A stretch of DNA of 64,000 nucleotides, from the NCBI RefSeq assembly GCF_900104475.1, contig NZ_FNJR01000010.1, positions 62,001-126,000 on the forward strand. The letters are read 5' to 3'. Source of the stretch: Actinopolyspora xinjiangensis. GTDB lineage: Bacteria; Actinomycetota; Actinomycetes; Mycobacteriales; Pseudonocardiaceae. Both the position numbers and the translations under genes were made by a program. Positions 9,762-18,860 of this stretch are shown in pieces; position 1 is the first letter of the stretch, and every line of letters begins with the position of its first letter. A model generated the notes under the pieces. The model ran no database searches. It was not told the origin of the DNA and saw only the letters and a list, made by a program, of their open reading frames with translations.

Positions 9762-9920
9762 CGGAGTCGTGGGCGTGGTGCCCACCCCCTGTGTGGGAGG
9801 TGTGGGCGGGAGTGTAGAGTTGCAACTACAACGAAACACGGCGCGGGGTGGAGCAGTTCGGTAGCTCGCTGGGCTCATAACCCAGAGGTCACAGGTTCGA
9901 ATCCTGTCCCCGCTACCAGG
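9762..9920 (+). repeat. Direct repeat, copy 1 (tRNA-fMet unit)
   Basis: This 159-bp block contains the promoter region and the whole tRNA-fMet gene. It recurs at 10174-10333 with one extra C as the only difference. The flanking sequences, including the terminators, are unrelated. Confidence 0.95.
9842..9918 (+). tRNA. tRNA-fMet (CAT), copy 1
   Basis: A 77-nt cloverleaf with CCA encoded. The anticodon is CAT, three G-C pairs close the anticodon stem, and the first acceptor pair is mismatched (C1/T72), which together mark the initiator tRNA. A TAGAGT hexamer at 9815 could be its -10 box, and a 10-bp palindrome (AGTTGCAACT) at 9818-9827 overlaps it. Confidence 0.97.
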
Positions 9921-9958
9921 ATCGTCCCCCTTCCGGTTCGCCGGGAGGGGGACGATCC
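9919..9958 (+). terminator. Hairpin terminator after tRNA-fMet 1
   Basis: A 12-bp perfect stem (9919-9930 with 9947-9958) starts directly after CCA, with a 16-base loop and no T-tract. Confidence 0.6.
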
Positions 9959-10173
9959 TCGTCCGGCTGCGGTTTCCCGGTCGAAGTTCCCGCGGCCCCG
10001 ATGGGGTAGCGATCCCGGTGTGGCAGCGGCACGCGCGGCGCCGGGGCCGGATCACGGCATCCCTCTCGGGGGCGCGAAGCAGCACACGCTCGCCGGGCAG
10101 TCATCGGTGTGAGGCGTTGCTTCCCCGTTCGGTACAGGAGAAACCGGCGATACCGGGAGAAACCGCTGGTGAA

Positions 10174-10333
10174 CGGAGTCGTGGGCGTGGTGCCCACCCC
10201 CCTGTGTGGGAGGTGTGGGCGGGAGTGTAGAGTTGCAACTACAACGAAACACGGCGCGGGGTGGAGCAGTTCGGTAGCTCGCTGGGCTCATAACCCAGAG
10301 GTCACAGGTTCGAATCCTGTCCCCGCTACCAGG
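10174..10333 (+). repeat. Direct repeat, copy 2 (tRNA-fMet unit)
   Basis: Second copy of the 9762-9920 unit, 160 bp long, carrying an intact promoter region and tRNA gene. The roughly 250 bp between the copies (9959-10173) hold no recognisable gene. Confidence 0.95.
10255..10331 (+). tRNA. tRNA-fMet (CAT), copy 2
   Basis: Identical in sequence to the copy at 9842-9918, with CCA encoded and the same upstream 80 bp, so both should be expressed alike. Confidence 0.97.
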
Positions 10334-10370
10334 TCGGCCCTCGGAGTTCCGCTCCGAGGGCCGAGTTTTT
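10334..10370 (+). terminator. Rho-independent terminator after tRNA-fMet 2
   Basis: A 12-bp stem (10334-10345 with 10353-10364) with a 7-base loop is followed by GTTTTT. Confidence 0.85.
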
Positions 10371-10597
10371 CGCATGAGGGGAAGCACTGCCGGGGTGGTT
10401 CGCCGAATCCGGCCTCTCCGGAAGGGCTGACATCGGGTGATCGTCCGCGCCACATCGGCCGCTCGGCGTGGAGACGAGACCCCGTGCGCACTCGGAACTC
10501 CGACGGGTGATCCTTCAGGGGGCGCCGAGTGGACGGGCGAGGAAGCGGGATCGGGCTCACGGCGCGCGGCACGTGTTCGGGAATGCGGGCGGGATGT
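10371..10597. other. Intergenic stretch without a recognised gene
   Basis: This is G+C-rich sequence between the tRNA terminator and the structured region at 10598. Frames crossing it have no domain or plausible ribosome binding site. It could contain the promoter of the possible RNA downstream. Confidence 0.4.
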
Positions 10598-10699
10598 GGG
10601 ACTTCTGTCCCGGTCTCAACTCCTCCTGGCGAGACCGGAAGCGGGGACGTTGGTGGTCGCTGAGATCCCCGGGCTCGTACGTACGACGAGCCCGGTTTT
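10598..10699 (+). ncRNA. Candidate small RNA with serial hairpins and C-rich loop
   Basis: Three elements follow one another: a GGGAC/GTCCC hairpin at 10598-10611, a perfect 8-bp hairpin at 10610-10638 whose 13-base loop carries CTCCTCC (complementary to a Shine-Dalgarno sequence), and a strong Rho-independent terminator at 10669-10699. No protein gene precedes the terminator on this strand, so it probably ends a non-coding transcript. The C-rich loop recalls actinobacterial 6C-type RNAs, but the second C-rich loop expected of 6C RNA is not seen. The 5' end is not defined. Confidence 0.4.
10669..10699 (+). terminator. Strong Rho-independent terminator
   Basis: A 10-bp perfect stem (10669-10678 with 10686-10695) with a 7-base loop is followed by TTTT. 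The T-tract points to transcription on the plus strand. Confidence 0.85.
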
Positions 10700-10713
10700 C
10701 GTTTCCGCGAGCC

Positions 10714-10926
10714 TCAGCCGTCGGCCCACTTGCGGGCACAGGTGGGTGAGCAGACTCGACCCTCGCGGCTCCCGCTGCGGAAGGCGCGCATCTTACGGCC
10801 GCACACGATGCAGTTGTGCGGGCTGTCCACCTGGATCGGCACCAGTGACTTCGCCCGTTCCGAAACCTTGCTCGCCATCTTGTTCCTGCCCTGGGCGAGC
10901 TTGGTCCGCAGCAGACTCCGATGCAC
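10714..10926 (-). CDS. Small Cys-motif (zinc-finger-like) protein
   Basis: A 70-residue basic protein. Its second half has CIVCGRKM and then CSPTCARKW, a CxxC...CxxxC arrangement that could bind zinc. The GTG at 10926 has AGGGAGG seven bases upstream. An internal ATG at 10878 lacks such a site but would leave the conserved part intact. No family name can be given with confidence. It diverges from the PadR gene. A role in nucleic-acid binding or ribosome association is only a guess from charge and Cys pattern. Confidence 0.7.
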   Translation of the reverse strand: MHRSLLRTKLAQGRNKMASKVSERAKSLVPIQVDSPHNCIVCGRKMRAFRSGSREGRVCSPTCARKWADG

Positions 10927-11283
10927 GGTGTTACCTCCCTAATTCGGCGGGTCCGTCCCGTACGCACCCGTCGCAGTGTCCGGCCCCGTTACTCGGCCGG
11001 CCACTGTGAAGGGTGCCCTTAACAACGGCTCTTCCACAGCATCGCAGCAAGAATTACCCATTTCGAGTTAAAGAGTATCCCTGTTCAGGGGACGGTGAGT
11101 GTACGAATTGGTTGCTGCCAGTGGAGGAATCCCCGGTGAAAGTGAATCCGGGTCGCAACGGCGGTCTCGTGTGCTGCGATGAATGCGCTGCGTGTTCATT
11201 CTGTCCCCTTGTTGCGCTGCCGTTTCGGACACGGACTACGGCCATTGTGGACAGCCTGTCATTGCCGTGGCACCGTAGGAGCC
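10927..11283. other. Divergent intergenic region
   Basis: About 357 bp between the Cys-motif gene and padR, with lower G+C than its surroundings near 11035-11100. It must hold both promoters. A stretch at 11120-11165 superficially resembles a cobalamin-riboswitch core but does not complete the motif. No ORF here is convincing. Confidence 0.4.
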
Positions 11284-11781
11284 GTGACCGACCTGAATGC
11301 GACATCCGCAGCCTTGCTGGGACTTCTCCACGAGGGGCCGATGACCGGGGGGCAGTTGGTGGCGGCGGCCACCGACCGGTTCAGTGGGTTCTTCAGCGTC
11401 ACCCGCAGCCAGGTGTACCGGGAACTGCCCGCACTCGCCGAGGCGGGAATGCTTCGTCTCGGCAAACAGGGACCACGATCCAGCCAGCAGTACATCATCA
11501 CGGCGGCGGGCAAGCGTGCCTTCAAGTCGTGGCTGAACACCGAGCCGGGGCCGGACAACGTGCGCAGTCCGCTGCTGTTGCGGTTGCGCTACGCGGGGAT
11601 GCTGACCTCGAAGCAGCGTGCCCACCTGGTCACCTCGGCCCGGGAGCAGTACGTCGAGAAGCTGAACGAGGCCAAGAACGCCGCCAAGGTGGCCGAGGAT
11701 CCCTACGAGAAGGCCGCGGCGGACTTCTCGGTGGCGCACAACCGCGCGGTCATCAAGATGCTCGACGCCATACCCGAATGA
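11284..11781 (+). CDS. PadR-family transcriptional regulator
   Basis: This 165-residue protein has an N-terminal winged-helix PadR domain (residues about 5-80, with the typical SAALLGLLHEGPMTGGQL start and a SRSQVYRELPALAEAG-like recognition helix region). A C-terminal helical part (about 90-160) is probably for dimerisation. PadR proteins usually repress nearby genes in response to small molecules. No adjacent drug exporter is present, so the target is unclear. GTG 11284 was chosen at the start of the conserved domain. Its stop codon lies in the loop of a hairpin (11768-11794). Confidence 0.9.
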   Translation: MTDLNATSAALLGLLHEGPMTGGQLVAAATDRFSGFFSVTRSQVYRELPALAEAGMLRLGKQGPRSSQQYIITAAGKRAFKSWLNTEPGPDNVRSPLLLRLRYAGMLTSKQRAHLVTSAREQYVEKLNEAKNAAKVAEDPYEKAAADFSVAHNRAVIKMLDAIPE

Positions 11782-11794
11782 CGTTCGGGTATGG
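11768..11794 (+). terminator. Hairpin spanning the padR stop codon
   Basis: An 11-bp perfect stem (11768-11778 with 11784-11794) encloses the TGA in a 5-base loop. It lies 66 bp before prfB and has no T-tract. Confidence 0.5.
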
Positions 11795-11860
11795 CGGGGG
11801 CGTGGCGAGGGCCGCCGGTCGGCGTCCGTGGTCGTGATGGTGTGAAGTAGGCTGGAAACC

Positions 11861-12982
11861 GTGAACCCCGACGTCGCCGCCGAGCTCAAGGACATGTCCG
11901 AAACCCTCGAGGGCATCGAGCGCGTCATGGATCTCGATGCGTTGCGGGCCCGGATCGCGGAGCTGGAGGAGGAAGCGGCCCGCCCGGACCTGTGGGACGA
12001 CGTCGAGTACGCCCAGCGGATCAACAGCCAGCTCGTCCACAAGCAGAGCGACCTGCGCAAGATCACCGGGCTCCGGCAGCGCCTCGAAGACCTCGAAGTG
12101 CTCTACGAACTCGGTGAGGACGAGGACGACAGCGCCAGCGTCGCCGAGGCCGAGCAGGAGCGCACCCAGCTCAAGAAGGACCTGGCCGACCTGGAGATCC
12201 GCACCCTGCTCTCGGGGGAGTACGACGAGCGCTCCGCCATGGTCACCATCCGGGCCGAAGCGGGCGGTGTGGACGCCGCCGACTTCGCCGAGATGCTGAT
12301 GCGGATGTACCTGCGCTGGGCGGAACGCCACGGGTACCCCGTGGAGGTCTACGACACCTCCTACGCGGAGGAAGCGGGTGTGAAGTCCGCGACCTTCCGC
12401 GTCGACACCCCCTTCGCCTACGGCACCCTCTCGGTGGAGCAGGGGACCCACCGGTTGGTGCGCATCTCCCCGTTCGACAACCAGGGGCGCAGGCAGACCT
12501 CGTTCGCCGGTGTGGAGGTGCTGCCGGTGGTCGAGGAGACCGACCACGTGGAGATTCCGGAGAAGGACATCCGGGTGGACGTGTTCCGCTCCTCCGGGCC
12601 GGGCGGGCAGAGCGTGAACACCACCGACTCGGCCGTGCGGTTGACCCACCACCCCACGGGAATCGTGGTCTCCTGCCAGAACGAGAAGTCTCAGCTGCAG
12701 AACAAGGCCGCGGCCATGCGCGTGCTGCAGTCCAAGCTGCTGGCGCGCAAGCGCGAGGAGGAGCGCGCCGAGATCGACGCGCTGCGCGACAGCAGCGGTT
12801 CGGGCTGGGGCAACCAGATCCGCTCCTACGTGCTGCACCCCTACCAGATGGTCAAGGACCTGCGCAGCGGTTACGAGGTCGGCAACCCCGAGTCGGTGCT
12901 GGAGGGGCAGCTCGACGGGCTGCTCGAAGCGGGAATCCGCTGGCGCAAGCAGCAGCACGACCAGGAACAGCAGCAGGGCTGA
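11861..12982 (+). CDS. prfB: Peptide chain release factor 2 (RF2)
   Basis: A 373-residue class I release factor. The stop-codon recognition tripeptide SPF (203-205) identifies RF2, which reads UGA and UAA. The GGQ catalytic motif that triggers peptidyl-tRNA hydrolysis is at 248-250. The reading frame is continuous from the GTG start, so the programmed +1 frameshift found in many bacterial prfB genes is absent, as is usual in actinobacteria. It leads the conserved block prfB-ftsE-ftsX-smpB. Confidence 0.98.
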   Translation: MNPDVAAELKDMSETLEGIERVMDLDALRARIAELEEEAARPDLWDDVEYAQRINSQLVHKQSDLRKITGLRQRLEDLEVLYELGEDEDDSASVAEAEQERTQLKKDLADLEIRTLLSGEYDERSAMVTIRAEAGGVDAADFAEMLMRMYLRWAERHGYPVEVYDTSYAEEAGVKSATFRVDTPFAYGTLSVEQGTHRLVRISPFDNQGRRQTSFAGVEVLPVVEETDHVEIPEKDIRVDVFRSSGPGGQSVNTTDSAVRLTHHPTGIVVSCQNEKSQLQNKAAAMRVLQSKLLARKREEERAEIDALRDSSGSGWGNQIRSYVLHPYQMVKDLRSGYEVGNPESVLEGQLDGLLEAGIRWRKQQHDQEQQQG

Positions 12983-13239
12983 GACGGTCGCGGTTCCGCC
13001 CCGGCCCCCGGCCGGAAGTGGACGCCGGTGGCACCACCGCCCGTGCCCGAGGCGGCCACTCCGTCGGGGCATTACGGGAGTCGTGTTTCCCGATCGCGTG
13101 AGTCGGCCTCGTTCCGGTGTCACAGGGTGTCGCCGGTCCAACCGGTGCGTGAGGAAGCGCGCAAGGTGATTGCCTCGGCGCAACCAATGGTACGGGTGAG
13201 TGAAGGCTCCCTGAGTGGCCGCGGGTAAGCTCACTGCCC

Positions 13240-13929
13240 GTGATCCGGCTCGAACACGTGTCAAAGACTTACAAGACGTTGGCGCGCCCCGCTCTCGACG
13301 ACGTCTCGGTGTCCGTGGACAAGGGCGAGTTCGTATTCCTCATCGGCCCCTCCGGGTCGGGCAAGTCCACTTTCCTGCAGCTGTTGCTGCGGGAGGAGGT
13401 GCCCACCCGAGGCAGGGTGATCGTCGCCGACTGGAACGTCGCCAAGCTGCCACGACGTCGCGTTCCCAAGCTGCGGCAGCGGGTCGGCTGCGTGTTCCAG
13501 GATTTCCGCCTGCTCAACAACAAGACCGTCTTCGGCAACGTCGCCTTCGCGCTCGAGGTCATCGGCAAGCCCCGGCACACCATTCGCAAGGTGGTCCCCG
13601 AGGTGCTCCAGCTCGTCGGTCTCGAGGGCAAGGCCGACCGGATGCCGGTGGAACTCTCCGGCGGTGAGCAGCAGCGGGTCGCCATAGCGAGGGCGTTCGT
13701 GAACCGACCGCTGGTGCTGATGTGCGACGAGCCCACCGGAAACCTGGACCCGGACACCAGCCAGGACATCATGTTGTTGCTGGAGCGCATCAACCGAACC
13801 GGAACCACGCTGGTCATGGCCACGCACGACCACTCGATCGTCGACTCCATGCGCAGACGGGTCGTCGAGCTCAGCCACGGCCAGGTCATCCGTGACGATG
13901 CCCGTGGTGTCTACGGCGTGGGCCGCTGA
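13240..13929 (+). CDS. ftsE: Cell-division ATP-binding protein FtsE
   Basis: A 229-residue ABC ATPase with Walker [10 protein letters not shown] (36-44), signature LSGGEQQR (139-146) and Walker B ending [11 protein letters not shown]. Together with FtsX it forms a mechanotransmission complex that activates periplasmic or cell-wall hydrolases at the division site. The GTG at 13240 is followed directly by the conserved [11 protein letters not shown]-type start. ftsX follows after 65 bp and is probably in the same transcript. Confidence 0.97.
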   Translation: MIRLEHVSKTYKTLARPALDDVSVSVDKGEFVFLIGPSGSGKSTFLQLLLREEVPTRGRVIVADWNVAKLPRRRVPKLRQRVGCVFQDFRLLNNKTVFGNVAFALEVIGKPRHTIRKVVPEVLQLVGLEGKADRMPVELSGGEQQRVAIARAFVNRPLVLMCDEPTGNLDPDTSQDIMLLLERINRTGTTLVMATHDHSIVDSMRRRVVELSHGQVIRDDARGVYGVGR

Positions 13930-13994
13930 GCCTCCCACGAGGCGGCTCCCTCCCGAATCCGCAAGTCGCAGACCGCACCGAAAGCTGACTCAAG

Positions 13995-14897
13995 ATGCGC
14001 GCGAGTTTCGTATCCAGTGAGGTCGTCAACGGCCTTCGTCGCAACGTGTCGATGACGATCGCGATGATCCTGACCACCGCGGTCTCCCTCACGCTGCTCG
14101 GTGGTGGCCTCATCGTCGTCCGGAAAGTGGACCAGGCCCAGGAATCGCTGCGCAACGCCGCCGACGTCGTCGTCTACATGAGCGAGGACGTCAGCGCCAA
14201 CGATCCCGAGTGTGCCAACGACCCCTGCGCGGGCATCCGATCCGAGCTGGAGCGGGCCTCGGGTGTGGAGTCGGTGCGGTACCTGAACCGGCAGGAGATC
14301 TTCGAGCGGGCGACCGAGGAGTTCTCGAACCAGCCCCAGCTGCGGGAGCTGGTGCGCCCGAAGGCGCTTCCCGCCGCTCTGTGGGTGGAACTGGGGGACA
14401 ACGTCACCCCACGGGCCGTCAAGAAGCAGTTCGAGGGGCGCACCGGGATCGGCTCGATCAACGACCAGTCCCAGTTCGTGCGCAGCATGGTCGGCAAGCT
14501 CAACGATGTGCGCGACGGGACGTTCCTGATCGCCGCGTTGCAGGCCTTCGCCGCGCTGCTGCTGATCTCGAACACCATCCAGCTCTCCGCGTTCAACCGC
14601 CGCACCGAGACCGGGATCATGCGGCTGGTCGGGGCCTCCCGGTGGTACACCCAGCTGCCGTTCCTGCTGGAGGCCATGGTCTCGGGGATCATCGGTTCGG
14701 TGGCGGCGATCGGGCTGCTCATGGTGCTCAAGGAGGCCTTCCTCGACGGCCTGCTCAAGCCGCTGACCGAGGCGAATCTGCTGACGGCGGTCAGCTACGC
14801 CGACGTGGCCTTCGTGGCACCGATCCTGGTGCTGGTGGCCTCGGTGATCTCGGGACTGACCGGCTATCTCACGCTGCGGTTGTACGTGCGGATCTGA
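13995..14897 (+). CDS. ftsX: Cell-division protein FtsX
   Basis: A 300-residue permease-like partner of FtsE. It has the expected topology: a helix near residues 20-42, a large extracellular domain (about 45-170), and three helices in the last 130 residues. The extracellular domain contains two Cys residues in the CANDPCAG segment that could form a disulfide. The external domain normally recruits NlpC/P60 hydrolases such as RipC. It is followed after 111 bp by smpB. Confidence 0.96.
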   Translation: MRASFVSSEVVNGLRRNVSMTIAMILTTAVSLTLLGGGLIVVRKVDQAQESLRNAADVVVYMSEDVSANDPECANDPCAGIRSELERASGVESVRYLNRQEIFERATEEFSNQPQLRELVRPKALPAALWVELGDNVTPRAVKKQFEGRTGIGSINDQSQFVRSMVGKLNDVRDGTFLIAALQAFAALLLISNTIQLSAFNRRTETGIMRLVGASRWYTQLPFLLEAMVSGIIGSVAAIGLLMVLKEAFLDGLLKPLTEANLLTAVSYADVAFVAPILVLVASVISGLTGYLTLRLYVRI

Positions 14898-15008
14898 CCC
14901 GGGGCGGGAGCGCCCCGGGGCGTCGGTGTGGCGCTCCGGCTTCCGGGGCGCCACGGCCGCGGGAAACCACGTGGTCCACGCGTCGGACGCGGCGCTATGC
15001 TCGCCGGT

Positions 15009-15485
15009 ATGGCAAAGGAACGTGGCCACAATCTGATCGCGCGTAACCGCAAGGCGCGGCACGACTGGACGGTGCTGGACACCTACGAGGGCGGCATGGT
15101 GTTGACCGGCACCGAGGTGAAGAGCCTCCGCCAGGGACGTGCCTCGCTGGTCGACGCCTTCGCGACGATCGACAGGGGCGAGGTGTGGCTGCGCAACGTG
15201 CACATCCCGGAGTACACCGAGGGAACGTGGACCAACCACGCCCCGCGTCGTTCGCGCAAGGTGCTGCTGCACCGGGACGAGATCGAGCGCCTGATGGGTA
15301 AGACCAAGGAGAGCGGACTGAGTCTGGTGCCGCTCTCGCTGTACTTCTCCGACGGCAAGGCCAAGGTCGAGCTGGCCCTCGCCCGAGGGAAACGGATTCA
15401 CGACAAGCGCAGGGACATGGCCAAGCGCGACGCCGAGCGCGAGATGGCGCGGGCGATCGGCCAGCACCGTAAGGGTATGCGCTGA
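15009..15485 (+). CDS. smpB: SsrA-binding protein SmpB
   Basis: A 158-residue basic protein with the conserved N-terminal [10 protein letters not shown] region, the [11 protein letters not shown] core and the [10 protein letters not shown]-terminal tail that reaches the decoding centre. It binds tmRNA and delivers it to stalled ribosomes. Its partner ssrA is only 1.2 kb downstream. I placed the start at ATG 15009. An alternative in-frame ATG at 14997 would add four residues. Confidence 0.97.
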   Translation: MAKERGHNLIARNRKARHDWTVLDTYEGGMVLTGTEVKSLRQGRASLVDAFATIDRGEVWLRNVHIPEYTEGTWTNHAPRRSRKVLLHRDEIERLMGKTKESGLSLVPLSLYFSDGKAKVELALARGKRIHDKRRDMAKRDAEREMARAIGQHRKGMR

Positions 15486-15548
15486 GGATGCCGTCTCGGA
15501 CTTCGCCCGGTGTGACCGGTGCGCCGTCCACCGCGGGGCGGTGACAGG

Positions 15549-16469
15549 TTGACCACGAGTAGTGAGCCGGGGCGACCGCCCGCCTCGGACGAGGAGGTGG
15601 CCGGCTGGGTGGCCGGTCTCGGCGTTCCGGGGCTGGTGGACCTGCACACGCACTTCCTGCCGGAGCGGGTGCTGCACAAGGTCTGGGACTACTTCGACCT
15701 GGCCGGTGCCCACTACGGGATCGAGTGGCCGATCCGGTACCGCTTCGACGAGCCGACGCGTCTGGAGGTGCTCGGCAGTCTGGGCGTTCGCGCGTTCGCG
15801 CCGCTGGTGTACCCGCACAAGCCGGGGATGGCCGAGTGGCTCAATCGCTGGGCCCTCGAATTCGGGCTGACCACGAGCGGTGCCGTGCCCACCGCCACGA
15901 TGTATCCCGAACCCGGTGCCGTCGATTACGTGGCCGCGGCGCTCGACGGCGGGGCGCGCTGTTTCAAGGTGCACGTGCAGGTGGGCGAGTTCGATCCCCG
16001 CGACCCGCTGCTGGACCGTGCCTGGGGGCTGCTGGCCGAAGCGGGGGTGCCCGTGGTGGTGCACTGCGGTCACGGGCCGCTGCGTGGGGAGTTCACCGGT
16101 CTGGAGGTGTTCGCCGAGGTGCTCGGACGTCATCCGGGGCTGGTGGCGGTGCTGGCGCACGCCGGTATGCCCGAGTACGAGCGTGCGCTGGAGCTGGTGC
16201 GGGAGTACCCCGGGGTGTACCTGGACACCACGATGATCGGTGTCGCCTTCAGCGAACGGTTCGCGCCGTTGCCGGGTGACTGGGCGGCCCGGCTGGTTCC
16301 CGTGGCGGATCGGGTAGTGCTCGGTTCGGACTTCCCGAACATTCCGTACCCCTACGCCGAGCAGTTGGCAGCGGTGGCGGGGTGGGCCGCTTCCGAGGAG
16401 CGGTTGGGAATGCCGTTCCTGCGTGCGGTGTTGCACGACACGCCGGCCCGGTTGCTCGGATGCCGTTGA
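15549..16469 (+). CDS. Amidohydrolase-2-type metal-dependent hydrolase
   Basis: The protein (about 306 residues) is a TIM-barrel amidohydrolase. DLHTHFLPE near the N-terminus supplies the first two His ligands. VHCGHGP in the middle, AHAG at about two thirds and GSDFPNIPY near the C-terminus give the remaining His and catalytic Asp. It resembles TatD/ACMSD-like decarboxylase or hydrolase families, and the substrate cannot be deduced. The start is uncertain: TTG 15549 or in-frame GTG 15519. It separates smpB from ssrA. Confidence 0.85.
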   Translation: MTTSSEPGRPPASDEEVAGWVAGLGVPGLVDLHTHFLPERVLHKVWDYFDLAGAHYGIEWPIRYRFDEPTRLEVLGSLGVRAFAPLVYPHKPGMAEWLNRWALEFGLTTSGAVPTATMYPEPGAVDYVAAALDGGARCFKVHVQVGEFDPRDPLLDRAWGLLAEAGVPVVVHCGHGPLRGEFTGLEVFAEVLGRHPGLVAVLAHAGMPEYERALELVREYPGVYLDTTMIGVAFSERFAPLPGDWAARLVPVADRVVLGSDFPNIPYPYAEQLAAVAGWAASEERLGMPFLRAVLHDTPARLLGCR

Positions 16470-16639
16470 GGCGGCGCGAGACCGTTCCCGGTATCCCGGG
16501 GTGGTTCGGGCGGGACGATCCGCCGAACCGGGAATGATCGGGCGGGTGCCATGCGTTATGATGTTCGGTACGGATTCGACACGGCCGGTTCGTGGCGGGT
16601 CCGGACTGTTGGAAAACAGGTTGTTGAGTAACAGAACAC

Positions 16640-17013
16640 GGGGGTGAACGGTTTCGACTCTGGCCGTTGAGCCAAGGGAAGCGTGCCGGTGCAGGCGGAA
16701 GACCACCGTTAAGCGTCGCCGTGAATCAACAAGCGCCGACAACAAGAGTCAGCGCGAGTTCGCACTCGCCGCCTGAGCGAGTAGCGACTCTGTCGGACCG
16801 GGTAAGTCTCCGACCCGGACCCCGGCATCGGTTAGGGGACTCACCGTTTCAGTTCGGTCGCGGAACTGATCGGGACATCGCACAGCGACTGGGCTTGTCA
16901 CACCGGCTCGTCCGCGTGACCGGTGAAGCCGAGTAGAGACACAGCGGACTGCGCACGGAGAAGCCTTGGTGAGGCGACAGAGGACCCGGGTTCGAATCCC
17001 GGCACCTCCACCA
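16640..17013 (+). ncRNA. ssrA: Transfer-messenger RNA (tmRNA)
   Basis: This 374-nt gene begins GGGGGTGAACGGTTTCGACT, which pairs with CACCTCC before the encoded ACCA to form the tRNA-like acceptor stem, and a TTCGAAT T-loop lies near the 3' end. The internal reading frame ends FALAA-stop, the conserved degradation signal. It rescues ribosomes stalled on broken mRNAs and tags the peptides, with SmpB. Confidence 0.97.
16735..16776 (+). other. tmRNA tag reading frame
   Basis: The resume codon is probably GCC at 16735. The encoded tag is ADNKSQREFALAA, then TGA. It matches the actinobacterial tag pattern with a Phe before the final ALAA. Confidence 0.85.
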
Positions 17014-17044
17014 GCGGCCATGTGGCCGCGTGATTTTTCAAGGG

Positions 17045-17081
17045 AAACCCCGCTCGGCGAGCCCCGCCGGGCGGGGTTTTT
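17045..17081 (+). terminator. Rho-independent terminator of ssrA
   Basis: AAACCCCGC (17045-17053) pairs with GCGGGGTTT (17071-17079), and an alternative shorter GCCCCGCC/GGCGGGG pairing is nested inside. TTTTT follows. Confidence 0.8.
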
Positions 17082-17427
17082 CGTGGACCCGCTGAGCGGT
17101 GGTTTCGTGAGAGACGTACGCCGGAGAGGCCGTGCGGCCGCCCGTGACGCACGCGCGTCCGGGCCGAGCTCATCCGGACGAACCGGATATGACAACGATC
17201 ACTCATGTCGTGGCGCGACCCGCTGTTCCGGCGGACGCCCTCGCTCGTCGCTCGGCAGCCGCGCCGAGTCGATCCCTGGTCACGGGCCCGGTCTCGGGCG
17301 TCGTGGCCGGGTTGTCGCGTATCGTCATCACTCATGAGCGATGCGTCAGCGATTAAAATCGGGCAAATGGTGTGCCGGGAAGACTGGTCGGCGGGAAGTT
17401 GACGGACGATCCGAACAGGACGTGTTG
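17082..17427. other. Intergenic stretch before nhaA
   Basis: About 345 bp of G+C-rich DNA. The nhaA frame stays open upstream to 17341, but only the ATG at 17428 has a ribosome binding site. Nothing else was recognised. Confidence 0.4.
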
Positions 17428-18789
17428 ATGGGAACCGACCCCCAGTACGACGAAGCTCGGCGCGAGGACTCCGGGAGCGGGGATTCCCGGGACGGGCGGC
17501 CGCGTGGCGAAGACGAGCGGGGTGAGAACCAGCGGGGCAGCCCGGAGCGTAGCCTGTTCGCCCCGACCCCCGATGCCGAGAAGCGCACGCTCGCCGACAT
17601 CCTCCGCACGGAGACCGTCGGCGGTGTGCTCGTGCTCGTGGCCGCGGTGCTCGCGCTCGCCTGGGCCAATTCGCCGTGGGCGGAGAGCTACGCGACGGCC
17701 GCCGAGTTCGTCCCCTGGCCGGGTGGTGAGTTCCTCGGGCTGGACCTGAATCTCTCCCACTGGGCCTCCGACGGGTTGCTGGCGATCTTCTTCTTCGTGG
17801 TCGGTCTGGAGCTCAAACGCGAGTTCGTGGTCGGCGAGCTGCGCAATCCCCGGAGAGCGGTGCTGCCCGTGGTGGCTGCGGTGGCGGGCATGGTCGTCCC
17901 CGCGCTGATCTTCGTGGGCATCGCCTCGACGGCGGGCGGTGACGCGTTGAGTGGTTGGGCCGTTCCCACGGCCACCGACATCGCCTTCGCGCTGGCGGTG
18001 CTCGCGATCGTCGGCAAATACCTGCCCAGCGCGCTGCGCGCTTTTCTACTGACGTTGGCCGTGGTCGACGACCTGTTGGCGATCACGGTCATCGCCGTGT
18101 TCTACACCGACGACTTCCACCCGTTGCCGCTGCTGGGAGCGGTGCTGCCGCTGGTCGCCTTCGCGTCGCTGGTGCGGCTGCGGGGCCCGTGGTGGCCGGT
18201 GCTGCTCGTACTGGGCGTGGCTGCGTGGCTGCTGGTCCACGAGTCCGGGGTGCACGCCACCATCGCCGGGGTGCTGCTGGGCTTCACCGTCCCGGTGCTG
18301 AGCAAGGACGGCGGCGAGCCGGGACCGGCCGAGCACCTGGAACACCGCTGGCGCCCGGTCTCGGCCGGGATCGCGGTTCCGCTGTTCGCGCTGTTCGCGG
18401 CGGGGGTGTCGCTCGGTGGTGGCGGTATCTCGGCCGCCTTCTCCGATCCGGTCGTTCCCGCTGTGATGGCGGGGCTGGTGCTGGGCAAGCTGGTCGGCAT
18501 CTTCGGAGCCACGTTCCTGATGGCCAAGTTCACCAGAGCACAGCTCGACGCCAATCTCTCCTGGTGGGACCTGGTGGGGTTGTCGTTGCTGGCGGGGATA
18601 GGTTTCACCGTCTCGCTGCTGATCGGCGAACTCGCCTTCGGTGCCGGTGAGCGCGGTGAGCACGTCAAGGTGGCCGTGCTGTTCGGTTCGCTGCTCGCGG
18701 CGCTGTTGGCCTCGGTCGTGCTCGGGGTGCGCAACCGCGCCTACCGCAGGGCCCATCCGGCGAGTGCCGGTCGATCGAATACCGAGTAA
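17428..18789 (+). CDS. nhaA: Na+/H+ antiporter NhaA
   Basis: A 453-residue protein with a hydrophilic charged N-terminal tail (about 60 residues) and about twelve membrane helices. Family motifs visible include [41 protein letters not shown] (the Asp pair region for ion binding) and AVVDDLLAI. It exchanges protons for sodium at the cytoplasmic membrane and supports salt and alkaline tolerance. ATG 17428 has AGGA eight bases upstream. It appears monocistronic. The symbol rests on strong family similarity. Confidence 0.95.
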   Translation: MGTDPQYDEARREDSGSGDSRDGRPRGEDERGENQRGSPERSLFAPTPDAEKRTLADILRTETVGGVLVLVAAVLALAWANSPWAESYATAAEFVPWPGGEFLGLDLNLSHWASDGLLAIFFFVVGLELKREFVVGELRNPRRAVLPVVAAVAGMVVPALIFVGIASTAGGDALSGWAVPTATDIAFALAVLAIVGKYLPSALRAFLLTLAVVDDLLAITVIAVFYTDDFHPLPLLGAVLPLVAFASLVRLRGPWWPVLLVLGVAAWLLVHESGVHATIAGVLLGFTVPVLSKDGGEPGPAEHLEHRWRPVSAGIAVPLFALFAAGVSLGGGGISAAFSDPVVPAVMAGLVLGKLVGIFGATFLMAKFTRAQLDANLSWWDLVGLSLLAGIGFTVSLLIGELAFGAGERGEHVKVAVLFGSLLAALLASVVLGVRNRAYRRAHPASAGRSNTE

Positions 18790-18860
18790 TGATCGCGCGT
18801 CGGCATGCGATGTAATACCGGGAGGTACTGCCGCACGCGGGACGACGGGAGTGGATATTC

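Noticed and set aside
6795-10085. An open frame of about 1100 codons opposite UPF0182
   Set aside because: It is an antisense shadow with no domain, and it also runs across the tRNA-fMet gene.
11120-11165. Resemblance to a cobalamin riboswitch core (GGTG...ATCCGG)
   Set aside because: The B12 box and flanking stems are not present, and the downstream gene is a PadR regulator, not a B12-related gene.
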